Source: Aeromonas sp. FDAARGOS 1405
GTDB taxonomy: Bacteria > Pseudomonadota > Gammaproteobacteria > Enterobacterales > Aeromonadaceae
Assembly (NCBI RefSeq): GCF_019048265.1
Contig: NZ_CP077311.1
Coordinates: 3,543,001 to 3,607,000 of the forward strand
Length of the DNA: 64,000 bases
Reading direction: 5' to 3'
Shown here: one piece after another, positions 1-9,877 of the stretch
Layout: every line of letters begins with the position of its first letter
Numbering within the stretch: the stretch's first letter is position 1
Program-made: the position numbers and the translations under genes
Notes under the pieces: model-generated
Told to the model about the DNA's origin: nothing
What the model saw: only the letters and a program-made list of their open reading frames with translations
The model's database searches: none

Positions 1-1
1 A

Positions 2-1234
2 CTGCTGTCCGTGCGTGAGCAGTATGGCGACGAGCGTCGCACCGAGATCAGCATGTCTAGTGCCGAGATCAACATCGAAGATCTGATCACCCCGGAAGAC
101 GTGGTGGTTACCCTGTCTCACCAGGGCTATGTGAAGTATCAGCCGCTCTCCGACTACGAGGCCCAGCGCCGCGGCGGTCGTGGCAAGTCGGCCACCCGGA
201 TCAAGGAAGAGGACTTCGTCGAGCGTCTGCTGGTGGCCAACACCCACGACACCATTCTGTGCTTCTCTACCCGCGGCAAGGTCTACTGGCTCAAGGTTTA
301 TCAGCTGCCGGAAGCGTCCCGTGGCGCCCGTGGTCGTCCCATCATCAACTTGCTGCCGCTGGAAGAGGGTGAGCGCATCACCGCCATTCTGCCGGTCAAG
401 GAATATGATGCCGAGAAGTATGTATTCTTCGCGACCGCCAACGGTACCGTGAAGAAGACCAGTCTCTCCGACTTCAGCCGTCCGCTCTCCTCCGGTATCC
501 GTGCCATCAACCTCAAAGAGGGCGATGAGCTGATCGGGGTGGATATCACCGATGGCAGTAACGAGATCATGCTCTTCTCCGATGCGGGCAAGGTTGTTCG
601 CTTCGCTGAAGGCAGTGGTCGCGCCGATGCGGATGCCAATGATGAGGTCGAAACCGACGACGATGCCGGCAACGATGATGATGGCAGCGACAACGGCGAA
701 GGCACTGAAAGCAAGGGTACCTTCAAGGGCGTGCGTCCGATGGGCCGTACCGCCGCCGGTGTCCGTGGTATCAAGCTGGCTGCTGGCGACAAGGTGGTTT
801 CCCTTATCGTTCCGCGCGGCGAAGGTGCCATCCTCACCGCTACCGAGAACGGTTACGGCAAGCGTACCGCACTCGACGAGTACCCGACCAAGAGCCGTGG
901 TACCCAGGGCGTTATCTCCATCAAGGTGGACGATCGCAACGGCAAGGTCATCGATGCCATCCAGGTTGAAGAGACCGATCAGATCATGCTGATCACCAAC
1001 GGCGGCACTCTGGTGCGTACCCGTGTGGCCGAGGTGAGCATTATCGGTCGCAACACCGGTGGTGTGCGTCTGATCCGTACCGGCGAAGACGAAACCGTCG
1101 TCGGTTTGCAGCGCATCGCCGAAAGCGATGAAGACGAGAACGATGCAGTGGTTGCTGAGGGTGAGGTGTCCGAAGGCACTGATACCGCAGCAGACGCCGC
1201 CGGTTCCGTTGATGGCGAGCCGGGCGACGAGTAA
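2..1234 (+). CDS. gyrA: DNA gyrase subunit A, C-terminal part (5' end outside window)
   Basis: The reading frame is already open at base 2 and ends at TAA 1232-1234, so this is the 3' portion of gyrA. GyrA cuts and rejoins DNA, and its C-terminal beta-pinwheel wraps DNA so that gyrase can introduce negative supercoils. The GyrA box QRRGGRGKS is visible near base 170, followed by repeated pinwheel-blade motifs such as [23 protein letters not shown] and NTGGVRLI. Between the blades, about bases 613-729, lies a very acidic insert (runs of Asp, Glu, Gly, Asn) that Escherichia coli GyrA lacks. The protein ends in an acidic tail, as is usual. The quinolone-resistance region is outside the window. 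Identification is firm. Confidence 0.97.
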   Translation: MLSVREQYGDERRTEISMSSAEINIEDLITPEDVVVTLSHQGYVKYQPLSDYEAQRRGGRGKSATRIKEEDFVERLLVANTHDTILCFSTRGKVYWLKVYQLPEASRGARGRPIINLLPLEEGERITAILPVKEYDAEKYVFFATANGTVKKTSLSDFSRPLSSGIRAINLKEGDELIGVDITDGSNEIMLFSDAGKVVRFAEGSGRADADANDEVETDDDAGNDDDGSDNGEGTESKGTFKGVRPMGRTAAGVRGIKLAAGDKVVSLIVPRGEGAILTATENGYGKRTALDEYPTKSRGTQGVISIKVDDRNGKVIDAIQVEETDQIMLITNGGTLVRTRVAEVSIIGRNTGGVRLIRTGEDETVVGLQRIAESDEDENDAVVAEGEVSEGTDTAADAAGSVDGEPGDE

Positions 1235-1258
1235 TCGTTCCCCCCTTGCTGCAGCAGA

Positions 1259-1294
1259 TAAAAAGAGCGACCTTGCGGTCGCTCTTTTATTTTC
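1259..1294. terminator. Bidirectional intrinsic terminator between gyrA and the amylase gene
   Basis: A 12-bp perfect stem, AAAAGAGCGACC paired with GGTCGCTCTTTT around a TTGC loop (1261-1288), is followed by a T-rich stretch on the plus strand. It also has a T-run on the minus side, so it can serve gyrA (+) and the convergent amylase gene (-). Confidence 0.88.
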
Positions 1295-1344
1295 TTCGTT
1301 TGGATGTTTTCTTCACTTTGGCCCGAGCTGCCGTGGCATCATCA

Positions 1345-2742
1345 TTACTCCTGCAGCCACATTCTGGCGCTGCGAGCAGGGATCGCCAGCCGTACCCACT
1401 GACTCTGCACATTGACTACCGCATTCTGATCGAGCACATCCCGGTAGTTGCGATACCAGTTCATCTCGAACTTGGCGGTATCGAGCCAATACTCCTGCTC
1501 ATAGTCGCACTTGTTTATGCCGACCAGCCCCTGTTTGCCCCGTTTGAACAGCACGAAGCAGTCACCGCTGCCGATCAGCTGCATGGGTTGACCCTGCACC
1601 GTATTGTGGAAGCGGATCATCTCCTTGAGATCGGCGCGCTGGTAGTAATCCTGCCAGCGCAGTCCATCCTTGGCCTGGGTTTCGCCGTGATCCGAATAGA
1701 CCAGTGGCGAGCCACCATCGCGGCCGAGCAGGTAGGCATAGGCCAGCTTCTCGTCAGTCTGGCTCAGGATCTGATAGCGGAAGCCGTCGTTGGTGGGGAT
1801 GTCGTGGGTCACGGCAAAGGTGACGGCACGACTGCCCGGTAGCGCCTGACCATAGGCGCCCGGATCCGCCAGCAGGTTCATGCTGCCACCGTAACTGAAG
1901 GCACCGCGCAGGGAGGCAAACAGCGGAAAGTCATAGGCTCCCTGGCCGCTGCTGTCGAGGTAGGGTTTGAGGAAGCGCTCGTAATCGGTGCTGCCTGCGC
2001 CCCCTGTGGTGATCACCTCGCCAAAGACATGCATCCCCTGTTTGATCTCGGGGGTGAACACGGCATTGATCTGGTAATCGCTCATGTGTTTGACCGCATC
2101 GACCCGAAAACCCTTGATCCCCATCCCCTTAAGCGCCTTGAGATAGGCCTGTTGCTGGCTCACTACCCAGTTGTTGGGATCCAGATCCGGCAGCCCCTTG
2201 TCACCGGCACCACCACAGAGTCGCCAATACTGGACATGACCCGGATCGCTCCAGTCGCTAATGCACCCTTCGGGATGAAAATCCTGACCGGAGAGGAAGT
2301 TTTGCCCGAGATCGCCAAACAGTTTCTGGCGCTCGAAATAGGCCGGGTTGCTGGCGTAGCTTTGCAGCAGCTCGTTGCCGGGATAGTTGAGATCGCTGCG
2401 TTTCCAGCTTTCGTTGGCCATGTGGTTGAGCACCACATCGGCATAGACGGCGATACCTCGCGCCTTCATGGCGGCGATCAGCTGCTCGAGATCCTGCTTG
2501 TTGCCAAGAGGGGAGTCGACAAGACGCAGATCCTGCGGCTGGTAACGAGCCCACCACTCGTTGCCTGATGACTTGAGAGGTGGTGAGATGAGTACCTGTT
2601 TGTAACCGGCTGACTTGATAAGATCGGCTTTGGCGGTCACTTCACTGTACTTCCAGTTGAAGGCGTGCAGTATGACGTCGGCGTGCGCCAAGGGGGCGAT
2701 CAGCATGCCTGCGATCGCCCATATTCCCGCTGTGTGTTTCAT
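1345..2742 (-). CDS. Secreted alpha-amylase (glycoside hydrolase family 13)
   Basis: 465 residues. Hydrolyses internal alpha-1,4 links of starch and glycogen, probably outside the cell. A signal peptide is visible (MKHTAGIWAIAGMLIAPLAHA, cleavage before DVILHAFNW). The GH13 conserved regions are present in order: DVVLNH near residue 102, GFRVDAVKH with the nucleophile at D215, FGEV with the acid/base at E242, and VTHDIPTND with the third catalytic Asp at about D314. The length suits the single-domain secreted amylases known from Aeromonas; no starch-binding module is seen. The ATG start is preceded by AGGGACAC. It is monocistronic, with a possible CRP site upstream. The family is certain; the natural substrate is inferred. 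Confidence 0.95.
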   Translation of the reverse strand: MKHTAGIWAIAGMLIAPLAHADVILHAFNWKYSEVTAKADLIKSAGYKQVLISPPLKSSGNEWWARYQPQDLRLVDSPLGNKQDLEQLIAAMKARGIAVYADVVLNHMANESWKRSDLNYPGNELLQSYASNPAYFERQKLFGDLGQNFLSGQDFHPEGCISDWSDPGHVQYWRLCGGAGDKGLPDLDPNNWVVSQQQAYLKALKGMGIKGFRVDAVKHMSDYQINAVFTPEIKQGMHVFGEVITTGGAGSTDYERFLKPYLDSSGQGAYDFPLFASLRGAFSYGGSMNLLADPGAYGQALPGSRAVTFAVTHDIPTNDGFRYQILSQTDEKLAYAYLLGRDGGSPLVYSDHGETQAKDGLRWQDYYQRADLKEMIRFHNTVQGQPMQLIGSGDCFVLFKRGKQGLVGINKCDYEQEYWLDTAKFEMNWYRNYRDVLDQNAVVNVQSQWVRLAIPARSARMWLQE

Positions 2743-2829
2743 TATTGTGTCCCTGTTTTTATAGATGCCTGAATGGGCAACTCAGCTTTGGCGGGAACAG
2801 AGTGAGCTGCAATCAACAACCTGCAGATT

Positions 2830-2845
2830 TGTGACCGCTTTCAGT
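2830..2845 (-). promoter_or_regulatory. Possible CRP site upstream of the amylase gene
   Basis: TGTGA-N6-TCAGT matches the CRP consensus TGTGA-N6-TCACA with a perfect left half and three of five bases in the right half. It lies about 90 bp upstream of the amylase start codon, a reasonable place for catabolite activation. It is a weak call from one half-site. Confidence 0.3.
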
Positions 2846-3003
2846 ATGATTCGCCGAATATGTGAACTGTTTCGGCTTTTCCTCGCCACCGCCAGTTGCC
2901 TTTTTACAAGTGATTTTTTTGTCATTTCCCTGTCATTCCCAGCCGCTATCCTGCCAGGCGAGTGGTGCGTTGTTGCCATCACCTTCACCGTCAGGAGCTG
3001 CAT

Positions 3004-3159
3004 ATGACCAGTTGGATCACGTGGGAAATTTGGTGGAGCCGGGTATGGGGCGAATCAGAGGTGCCGCTGTATGAAGAGGATGAGCACGAAGTGGCCCATG
3101 AACCCTCGCGACTGCCGGTTGAAATGGTGCAGCAGGGGCGGGATCAGCGCGCAGGCTAA
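3004..3159 (+). CDS. Small Trp-rich ORF of unknown function (51 aa)
   Basis: An ATG at 3004 follows CAGGAG at a suitable distance and opens a 51-codon frame ending in TAA at 3159. The first 15 residues contain five tryptophans (MTSWITWEIWWSRVW). The rest is polar and acidic (EEDEHEVAHEPS) and then basic. There is no clear membrane span or signal peptide; the Trp-rich head could be an amphipathic or membrane-surface segment. It is divergent from the amylase gene, with about 260 bp between them. I do not recognise the family. The ribosome-binding site and unusual composition make it worth recording, but a chance ORF cannot be excluded. Confidence 0.5.
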   Translation: MTSWITWEIWWSRVWGESEVPLYEEDEHEVAHEPSRLPVEMVQQGRDQRAG

Positions 3160-3330
3160 GGCGTTAGCCCTCTCTTTACCGAATAGCGCTTTCTTGTCGC
3201 GACATGGCTACTTCGTTGGAAAATTCTGAAACGCGGGGTTTCCACAGGATGTGTCGCGGCAGGTCTTCCTCTCAACCTCTTAGCAGGCAAGGGCTGTGCA
3301 CGTGATGTGTGAAGGGAGTAAAAGGGAGGA

Positions 3331-4386
3331 TTAGAAGAGCGACAGCTGCTCCCCGGGGCGGATAAACCCATCCAGCCTGAGCTGAATATGGCGTTTGCCC
3401 AGATCGAGGCGCTTGCTGATGAGGCGAAAGCGCTGGGCCAGCAGATCGGCAAAGTGCCCCTCACCACGCATGCGGGTGCCGAAGGCGGTACTGTTGAGCC
3501 CGCCACCGCGGCTGGCTCGCAACTGATTCAAAATAGCCTCCTTCTGGCCCGGATAGTGGGTATCGAGCCAGTCACCAAATAGCGGCGCCAGCTCGTGGGG
3601 TAGCCGTAGCAGGATGTAATCGGCGCAGCTGGCGCCAGCCTCGGCGGCCGATTTGATGATCTGCTCCAGCTCAGGTTCATTGAGCCGCGGGATCATGGGG
3701 GCGGCCAGAACCCCCACCTGCACGCCAGCGTTGGCCAGCTTCTCGATCACTTTCAAGCGGCCGGTGCCCGTGCTGGCGCGGGGCTCCAGCTGTCGTCGCA
3801 GGGTTTCGTTCAAGGTCGTCACCGATACCATCACCTGACACAGTCCCTCTCTGGCCAGCTCGGTCAACAGATCGAGGTCGCGCAAGATCATGGCGCTCTT
3901 GGTAATGAGCCCGACCGGGTGGCGGTGGGCCAGCATCACTTCCAGCAACTGCCGGGTGAGGCGATAGCGCTGCTCGATGGGTTGATAGGGGTCGGTATTG
4001 GCGCCAATGAAGATGGTCTGTGGCAGATAGACAGGTTTGGCAAACTCCCGGCGCAGCAGGTCGGCTGCATTGCGTTTGGCAAACAGCTTGCTCTCGAAAT
4101 CAAGGCCAGGGGAGAGCTCCAGATAGGCGTGGCTGGGTCTGGCATAGCAGTAGATGCAGCCGTGTTCGCACCCCTGATAGGGGTTGATGGAGCGACCAAA
4201 AGGCACATCCGGCGAGTTGTTGTAGCTGATAATGCTGCGTGCATCGATCTCCCGCACCTCGGTGCCAGGCACAGAGGGGGTGAAGGCGGCATCCCAATCG
4301 GACGATTGCCAGCCGTCATCGACCGCTTCGACAAGGGGACCGCTAAAACGGTGATCGATATTGTTGGGGCTGCCTCGTCCTGCCAT
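3331..4386 (-). CDS. Radical SAM protein, PA0069 family (spore-photoproduct-lyase-like)
   Basis: 351 residues from ATG 4386. The Cys-x3-Cys-x2-Cys motif of radical SAM enzymes is in GCEHGCIYCYARPSHAY (C73, C77, C80), followed by the region typical of SplB-related proteins. It should bind a 4Fe-4S cluster and cleave S-adenosylmethionine; the substrate is unknown, though relatives are suspected of acting on damaged nucleic acid. A GTG at 4395 in the same frame is an alternative start, but ATG 4386 has GGTGA at a good distance and matches the family's usual beginning (MAGRGS). A near-perfect LexA box lies directly upstream, so SOS control is likely. The PA0069 orthologue in Pseudomonas aeruginosa is, as I recall, also in the SOS regulon. 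The family call is strong; function is open. Confidence 0.9.
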   Translation of the reverse strand: MAGRGSPNNIDHRFSGPLVEAVDDGWQSSDWDAAFTPSVPGTEVREIDARSIISYNNSPDVPFGRSINPYQGCEHGCIYCYARPSHAYLELSPGLDFESKLFAKRNAADLLRREFAKPVYLPQTIFIGANTDPYQPIEQRYRLTRQLLEVMLAHRHPVGLITKSAMILRDLDLLTELAREGLCQVMVSVTTLNETLRRQLEPRASTGTGRLKVIEKLANAGVQVGVLAAPMIPRLNEPELEQIIKSAAEAGASCADYILLRLPHELAPLFGDWLDTHYPGQKEAILNQLRASRGGGLNSTAFGTRMRGEGHFADLLAQRFRLISKRLDLGKRHIQLRLDGFIRPGEQLSLF

Positions 4387-4400
4387 GGTGTTCACCGATA

Positions 4401-4416
4401 CTGTTTATACATACAG
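4401..4416 (-). promoter_or_regulatory. LexA (SOS) box upstream of the radical SAM gene
   Basis: CTGTTTATACATACAG fits CTGT-N8-ACAG exactly, with an AT-rich spacer and TA flanks as in the E. coli consensus. It begins 14 bp upstream of the ATG at 4386, where bound LexA would block transcription start. The Sel1 gene on the plus strand starts about 140 bp away, so control of that gene is less likely. Confidence 0.82.
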
Positions 4417-4559
4417 TTATTTTGCAGGTGCCCCGGATAAATGACAACAACTGCTGATCGAGCGGGTGCAAAAAGGGTTGTCGTAGGGATCTCTTGCTTG
4501 ATCGCAACGCTACATTTCGTTTACATAGACGAAATGAGAACTGGATCACGGAAATCATC

Positions 4560-5147
4560 ATGAGACCCACCCCTTCCCGCTGGCTGTTTATCGGTCTGCT
4601 TGCCCTTGTTATCTGGCGTCTGCTTCCACTCTCTACCGAGCAGGAGATGGCTGCTGCCAACCGTGCTTGGCGTACCGGTCACTTCGATGAGGCGACCCGG
4701 ATCTGGTCGCCACTGGCGGCGCAAGGGCAACCTAGGGCGCAAGCCTTGATGGGCTGGAGCCATGAGGTGGGGCAGGGGAGCGAGCAGGATATCCATCAGG
4801 CCATCAGCTTCTATCTCCAGTCGGCGCAGGCAGGGGATGCCTTCGGCCAATATCGGCTGGCAGAACTCTATCTGCGCGGTGTTGGGGTCAAGCGAGATCT
4901 GCGCCAAGCCTTTCACTGGATGGATCAGGCTGCCCGTAATGGTGACGTCCCGGCCATGCTGAAAGTCGGCGTCCTTCATCTGATGGGGGTCAGCGGCAGG
5001 GTCGATTTGCCACAGGCGAAACAGTGGCTCTATCAGGCGGCACAAAAGGGCAACAAGCTGGCGCTTCAGGTGCTGCAAGAGCTGGCGCTGGCAGAGGAGG
5101 GGAGCAGTGACTTTGACTTCAACTGGCAATCCCTGCTTGGCGAATAG
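4560..5147 (+). CDS. Sel1-repeat (TPR-like) membrane-anchored protein
   Basis: 195 residues from ATG 4560, preceded by GGAAA; an upstream in-frame TTG at 4494 is less likely. The N-terminus has one hydrophobic segment (about residues 8-23, WLFIGLLALVIWRLLPL) that should anchor it in the inner membrane with the rest periplasmic. About three Sel1-like repeats follow, with signatures such as ALMGWSHEVGQG, AEYL-type blocks (AELYLRGVGV) and LHLMGVSGRVD. Such repeats bind protein partners. No partner can be inferred from the neighbours: the gene lies between the SOS-type radical SAM gene and thrS and seems to stand alone. Confidence 0.85.
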   Translation: MRPTPSRWLFIGLLALVIWRLLPLSTEQEMAAANRAWRTGHFDEATRIWSPLAAQGQPRAQALMGWSHEVGQGSEQDIHQAISFYLQSAQAGDAFGQYRLAELYLRGVGVKRDLRQAFHWMDQAARNGDVPAMLKVGVLHLMGVSGRVDLPQAKQWLYQAAQKGNKLALQVLQELALAEEGSSDFDFNWQSLLGE

Positions 5148-5337
5148 TCGGTAGGCGACTCATTTGACTGTAGAAAATATCTGCAAATCCGATACAGCAC
5201 GCCCGACTTCTGGTAGCATGGGGCCGTTTTGGCTTGGTTTGTCACGTTAGACATGTGGTTTACGTGTCAGGCCGTCTTCGCAAAGTGCTGTGGAGAACCA
5301 AAACATCACCTTTTTGAATCTCTTTTCCATCCCGCAT

Positions 5338-5358
5338 GTGACCTTTGGTAGGGGTCAC
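5338..5358 (+). promoter_or_regulatory. thrS leader hairpin resembling the tRNA-Thr anticodon arm
   Basis: GTGACC (5338-5343) pairs with GGTCAC (5353-5358), and a T-G pair can close a 7-base loop TTGGTAG. In tRNA numbering the loop reads U33, then GGU at 34-36, then A37, which is the anticodon loop of tRNA-Thr(GGU). It ends 21 bases before the thrS start and just upstream of the Shine-Dalgarno TAAGGA. E. coli ThrS is known to repress its own translation by binding a leader hairpin that mimics the tRNA-Thr anticodon arm at this position. A second hairpin (5250-5268, stems GACATGT and ACGTGTC) lies further upstream and may be a second domain. Confidence 0.65.
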
Positions 5359-5379
5359 CACTGTATAAGGAAACACATA

Positions 5380-7308
5380 ATGCCAATCATTACTCTGCCT
5401 GACGGCAGCCAACGTCAATTTGCCCACTCTGTTTCCGTCATGGATGTGGCTGCGGACATCGGTCCCGGTCTCGCCAAGGCGTGCATTGCCGGTCGGGTAA
5501 ACGGTGAACTGGTGGATGCTTGCGAGCTGATCGAAGCCGATGCTGCGCTGGCCATCATCACCGCCAAAGACGAAGAAGGTCTGGACATCCTGCGCCACTC
5601 CTGCGCCCACTTGCTGGGTCATGCTATCAAGCAACTTTGGCCCCAGACCAAGATGGCCATCGGTCCTGTCATCGACAACGGCTTCTACTATGACGTTGAT
5701 CTTGACCGTACCCTGACCGATGAAGATCTGGCTGCCCTGGAAGAGCGCATGCTGGCGCTGGTAGCCAAGGATTACGACGTCATCAAGAAGAAAGTCTCCT
5801 GGCAAGAAGCGCGCGATGTATTCGAGGCGCGCGGCGAGTCTTACAAAGTCGAAATCCTGGATCAGAACATTGCCCGTGATGACCAGCCAGGTCTCTATCA
5901 TCACGAAGAGTACATCGACATGTGTCGCGGCCCGCACGTGCCCAACATGCGTCACTGCCACCACTTCAAGTTGCTGAAGATGTCCGGCGCCTACTGGCGT
6001 GGCGACTCCAACAACAAGATGCTGCAGCGTATCTACGGTACTGCCTGGGCTGACAAGAAGCAGCTCAAGGCTTATCTGCAGCGTCTGGAAGAGGCCGCCA
6101 AGCGCGACCACCGCAAGATCGGCAAGCAGCTCGACCTGTATCACATGCAGGAAGAAGCACCCGGTATGGTGTTCTGGCACAACGATGGCTGGACCATCTT
6201 CCGTGAGCTGGAAACCTTTATCCGCGGCAAGCTCAAAGAGTACGACTATCAGGAAGTGAAAGGTCCGTTCATGATGGACCGCGTCCTGTGGGAGCGTTCA
6301 GGTCACTGGGAGAAGTATGCCCAGGCCATGTTCACCACCCAGTCCGAAAACCGCGAGTACGCCATCAAGCCGATGAACTGCCCGGGTCACGTCCAGATCT
6401 TCAACCAGGGTCTGAAGTCCTACCGCGATCTGCCGCTGCGGATGGCCGAGTTTGGTTCCTGCCACCGCAACGAGCCGTCCGGTTCCCTGCACGGTCTGAT
6501 GCGGGTGCGCGGCTTCACTCAGGATGACGCTCACATCTTCTGTACCGAAGAGCAGATCATGGAAGAGGTCTCCGGCTGTATTCGTATGGTCTATGACGTC
6601 TACGGTACCTTTGGCTTCGAGAACATCGTGGTCAAGCTCTCCACTCGTCCCGAGCAGCGTATCGGCTCCGACGAGATGTGGGATCGCGCCGAGAAAGCAC
6701 TGGCCGAAGCGCTGGAGCTCAACGGTCTGAAGTACGATCTGCAGCCGGGTGAAGGGGCGTTCTACGGTCCCAAAATTGAATTTACCCTGCACGATTGCCT
6801 TGATCGTGCGTGGCAATGTGGTACCGTGCAGCTCGACTTTGCCCTGCCTGGTCGTCTGGGTGCCACTTATGTGGGCGAAAACAACGATCGCCATGTACCT
6901 GTGATGATCCACCGGGCCATCCTGGGTTCTATCGAGCGTTTCATCGGTATTCTGACTGAAGAGTACGCCGGTCTGTTCCCGACCTGGTTGGCACCGACTC
7001 AGGCTGTGGTCATGAATATCACGGATAATCAGGCCGATTATGCTGTGAAAGTAGCCAAAGCATTGAATGATGCGGGTCTTCGCGCAAAAGCGGACTTGAG
7101 AAATGAGAAGATTGGCTTTAAAATCCGCGAGCATACTTTGAAGCGAGTACCTTTCATGCTGGTCTGCGGCGATAAAGAAGTTGAAGCCGGTAAGATTGCA
7201 GTACGTACTCGTAAAGGGGCTGACCTGGGCACTTATCCTGTTGAAGAGTTCATCTCTCTGTTGACCCAGGAAGTTCAGACCCGCGGACAAAAGAAAGTGG
7301 AGGAATAA
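5380..7308 (+). CDS. thrS: Threonyl-tRNA synthetase
   Basis: 642 residues, the same length as E. coli ThrS, starting [10 protein letters not shown] from ATG 5380 after TAAGGAAACACATA. It joins threonine to tRNA-Thr in the cytoplasm. An N-terminal TGS domain comes first, then the editing domain ([10 protein letters not shown] near residue 73, with zinc and editing residues), the class II catalytic core (motif 2 around SCHRNEPSG, zinc ligands CPGH and later HR), and the C-terminal anticodon-binding domain. A further upstream GTG in frame at 5290 is ignored because it would extend through the regulatory leader. It heads the conserved block thrS-infC-rpmI-rplT and its stop codon overlaps the infC ribosome-binding site. 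Confidence 0.98.
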   Translation: MPIITLPDGSQRQFAHSVSVMDVAADIGPGLAKACIAGRVNGELVDACELIEADAALAIITAKDEEGLDILRHSCAHLLGHAIKQLWPQTKMAIGPVIDNGFYYDVDLDRTLTDEDLAALEERMLALVAKDYDVIKKKVSWQEARDVFEARGESYKVEILDQNIARDDQPGLYHHEEYIDMCRGPHVPNMRHCHHFKLLKMSGAYWRGDSNNKMLQRIYGTAWADKKQLKAYLQRLEEAAKRDHRKIGKQLDLYHMQEEAPGMVFWHNDGWTIFRELETFIRGKLKEYDYQEVKGPFMMDRVLWERSGHWEKYAQAMFTTQSENREYAIKPMNCPGHVQIFNQGLKSYRDLPLRMAEFGSCHRNEPSGSLHGLMRVRGFTQDDAHIFCTEEQIMEEVSGCIRMVYDVYGTFGFENIVVKLSTRPEQRIGSDEMWDRAEKALAEALELNGLKYDLQPGEGAFYGPKIEFTLHDCLDRAWQCGTVQLDFALPGRLGATYVGENNDRHVPVMIHRAILGSIERFIGILTEEYAGLFPTWLAPTQAVVMNITDNQADYAVKVAKALNDAGLRAKADLRNEKIGFKIREHTLKRVPFMLVCGDKEVEAGKIAVRTRKGADLGTYPVEEFISLLTQEVQTRGQKKVEE

Positions 7309-7311
7309 GCT

Positions 7312-7860
7312 ATAAAAGGCGGAAAAAAACTGGGTAAGCAACCGCAAGCCCGCGCTCACCGGATCAATGAAGAGATCCGTCTGAAAGAAGTTCGTCTGAC
7401 TGGTCTGGATGGTGAAGCCATTGGCATCACCTCCATTCAGGATGCTCTGAACTTGGCCGCAGAGGCCGGAGTTGATCTGGTCGAGATCAGTCCAAATGCT
7501 GAGCCGCCCGTTTGCCGGATCATGGATTACGGCAAATTCCTCTACGAAAAGAGCAAAACAACCAAAGAACAGAAGAAAAAGCAGAAAGTCGTCCAGGTCA
7601 AGGAAATCAAATTCCGTCCTGGCACTGACGAAGGCGACTATCAGGTAAAACTACGCAACCTGGTTCGCTTTCTGGAAGACGGGGACAAGGCTAAGGTCAC
7701 TCTGCGCTTCCGTGGTCGTGAAATGGCCCACCAGGATCTTGGTATCAAGGTTTTGGAGCGTGTCAAGAACGATCTGGAAGAGTTGGCCGTAGTCGAGTCG
7801 TTCCCGAAAGTCGAAGGCCGTCAAGCTGTGATGGTCCTCGCACCTAAGAAGAAATCTTAA
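7312..7860 (+). CDS. infC: Translation initiation factor IF-3, with AUA start codon
   Basis: 182 residues. IF-3 binds the 30S subunit, prevents early 50S joining and rejects non-canonical start codons. Reading back from the conserved core ([20 protein letters not shown]) the frame continues through [16 protein letters not shown] to ATA AAA GGC GGA AAA at 7312, matching the E. coli start KGGK that follows AUU. No ATG or GTG is available there; the first ATG (7453) would delete the N-terminal domain. GGAGG at 7299-7303 is 8 bases upstream. The rare start is the known basis of IF-3 autoregulation, but here it is AUA rather than AUU. The gene is 3 bases after thrS. Confidence 0.95.
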   Translation: MKGGKKLGKQPQARAHRINEEIRLKEVRLTGLDGEAIGITSIQDALNLAAEAGVDLVEISPNAEPPVCRIMDYGKFLYEKSKTTKEQKKKQKVVQVKEIKFRPGTDEGDYQVKLRNLVRFLEDGDKAKVTLRFRGREMAHQDLGIKVLERVKNDLEELAVVESFPKVEGRQAVMVLAPKKKS

Positions 7861-7875
7861 GGCCCACAAGAAATT

Positions 7876-7901
7876 GACTCATGGGGCTATCCCCATGAGT
7901 C
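7876..7901 (+). promoter_or_regulatory. Strong infC-rpmI intergenic hairpin
   Basis: An 11-bp perfect stem (GACTCATGGGG with CCCCATGAGTC, loop CTAT) lies between infC and rpmI, about 46 bases before the rpmI ATG. It is not followed by a T-run, so it is not an obvious terminator. In E. coli this same region holds the L20 binding structures that repress rpmI-rplT translation, so a translational operator is the likeliest role. An mRNA-processing site is the alternative. Confidence 0.6.
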
Positions 7902-7946
7902 GGTTCGCCTTGCGATTTTGTTGTCACTCACAATGCGGAGTATGAA

Positions 7947-8144
7947 ATGCCGAAGATGAAAACCAACCGGGGCGCCGCAAAGCGCTTCAAGAAGACTGGC
8001 TCAGGTCGCTTCAAGTGCAAGCACAACCACCTGCGTCACATCCTGACCAAGAAGAGCAGTAAGCGTAAGCGTCAGCTGGGACCGAAGTTCTTTGTTTCCG
8101 CTGCCGACCACAAACGTGTTGTCGCTTGTCTGCCGTACGCATAA
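7947..8144 (+). CDS. rpmI: 50S ribosomal protein bL35
   Basis: 65 residues, very basic, starting [20 protein letters not shown] and containing [20 protein letters not shown], which is typical of bL35. ATG 7947 follows GCGGAG. It lies between infC and rplT as in most bacteria, with 15 bases before rplT, so translational coupling is likely. Control by L20 through the upstream hairpin is expected from the E. coli model. Confidence 0.98.
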   Translation: MPKMKTNRGAAKRFKKTGSGRFKCKHNHLRHILTKKSSKRKRQLGPKFFVSAADHKRVVACLPYA

Positions 8145-8159
8145 GGGGGGATGTGAAAA

Positions 8160-8516
8160 ATGCCAAGAGTTAAACGTGGTGTGACTGCTCGTGCTCGTCA
8201 CAAGAAAGTAATGAAAGCCGCCAAGGGTTACTACGGCGCCCGTTCCCGTGTCTACCGCGTAGCGGTACAAGCGGTAACCAAAGCTGGTCAGTATGCCTAC
8301 CGTGACCGTCGCCAGAAAAAGCGTCAGTTCCGTCAGCTGTGGATTGCACGTATCAACGCTGCAGCCCGTCAGAACGGTCTGTCCTACAGCCGTCTGATCA
8401 ACGGTCTGAAGAAGGCTTCTATCGAGATCGATCGCAAGATCCTGTCCGATATCGCCGTTCACGACAAGCTGGCTTTCACCGCCCTGGTTGAAAAAGCTAA
8501 AGCAGCTCTGGTCTAA
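8160..8516 (+). CDS. rplT: 50S ribosomal protein bL20
   Basis: 118 residues starting [18 protein letters not shown], the usual bL20 length and sequence, ending VEKAKAALV. It is needed early in 50S assembly and in E. coli also represses rpmI-rplT translation. It is preceded by a GGGGGGA-type ribosome-binding site and followed by a strong terminator, which closes the thrS-infC-rpmI-rplT unit. Confidence 0.98.
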   Translation: MPRVKRGVTARARHKKVMKAAKGYYGARSRVYRVAVQAVTKAGQYAYRDRRQKKRQFRQLWIARINAAARQNGLSYSRLINGLKKASIEIDRKILSDIAVHDKLAFTALVEKAKAALV

Positions 8517-8537
8517 TCCAGCTCTGTTATAAAAAAT

Positions 8538-8563
8538 AAAGGAGGCTCAGGCCTCCTTTTTTG
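8538..8563 (+). terminator. Intrinsic terminator after rplT
   Basis: AAAGGAGGC pairs with GCCTCCTTT around a TCAG loop, followed by a T-run (TTTTTTG). It separates the ribosomal protein genes from pheST. Confidence 0.9.
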
Positions 8564-9865
<1,302 letters not shown>

Positions 9866-9877
9866 GGGCGAGAGAAC

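Noticed and set aside
7453..7860. Internal ATG as the infC start
   Set aside because: It would remove the conserved N-terminal domain; the AUA at 7312 with its ribosome-binding site fits IF-3.
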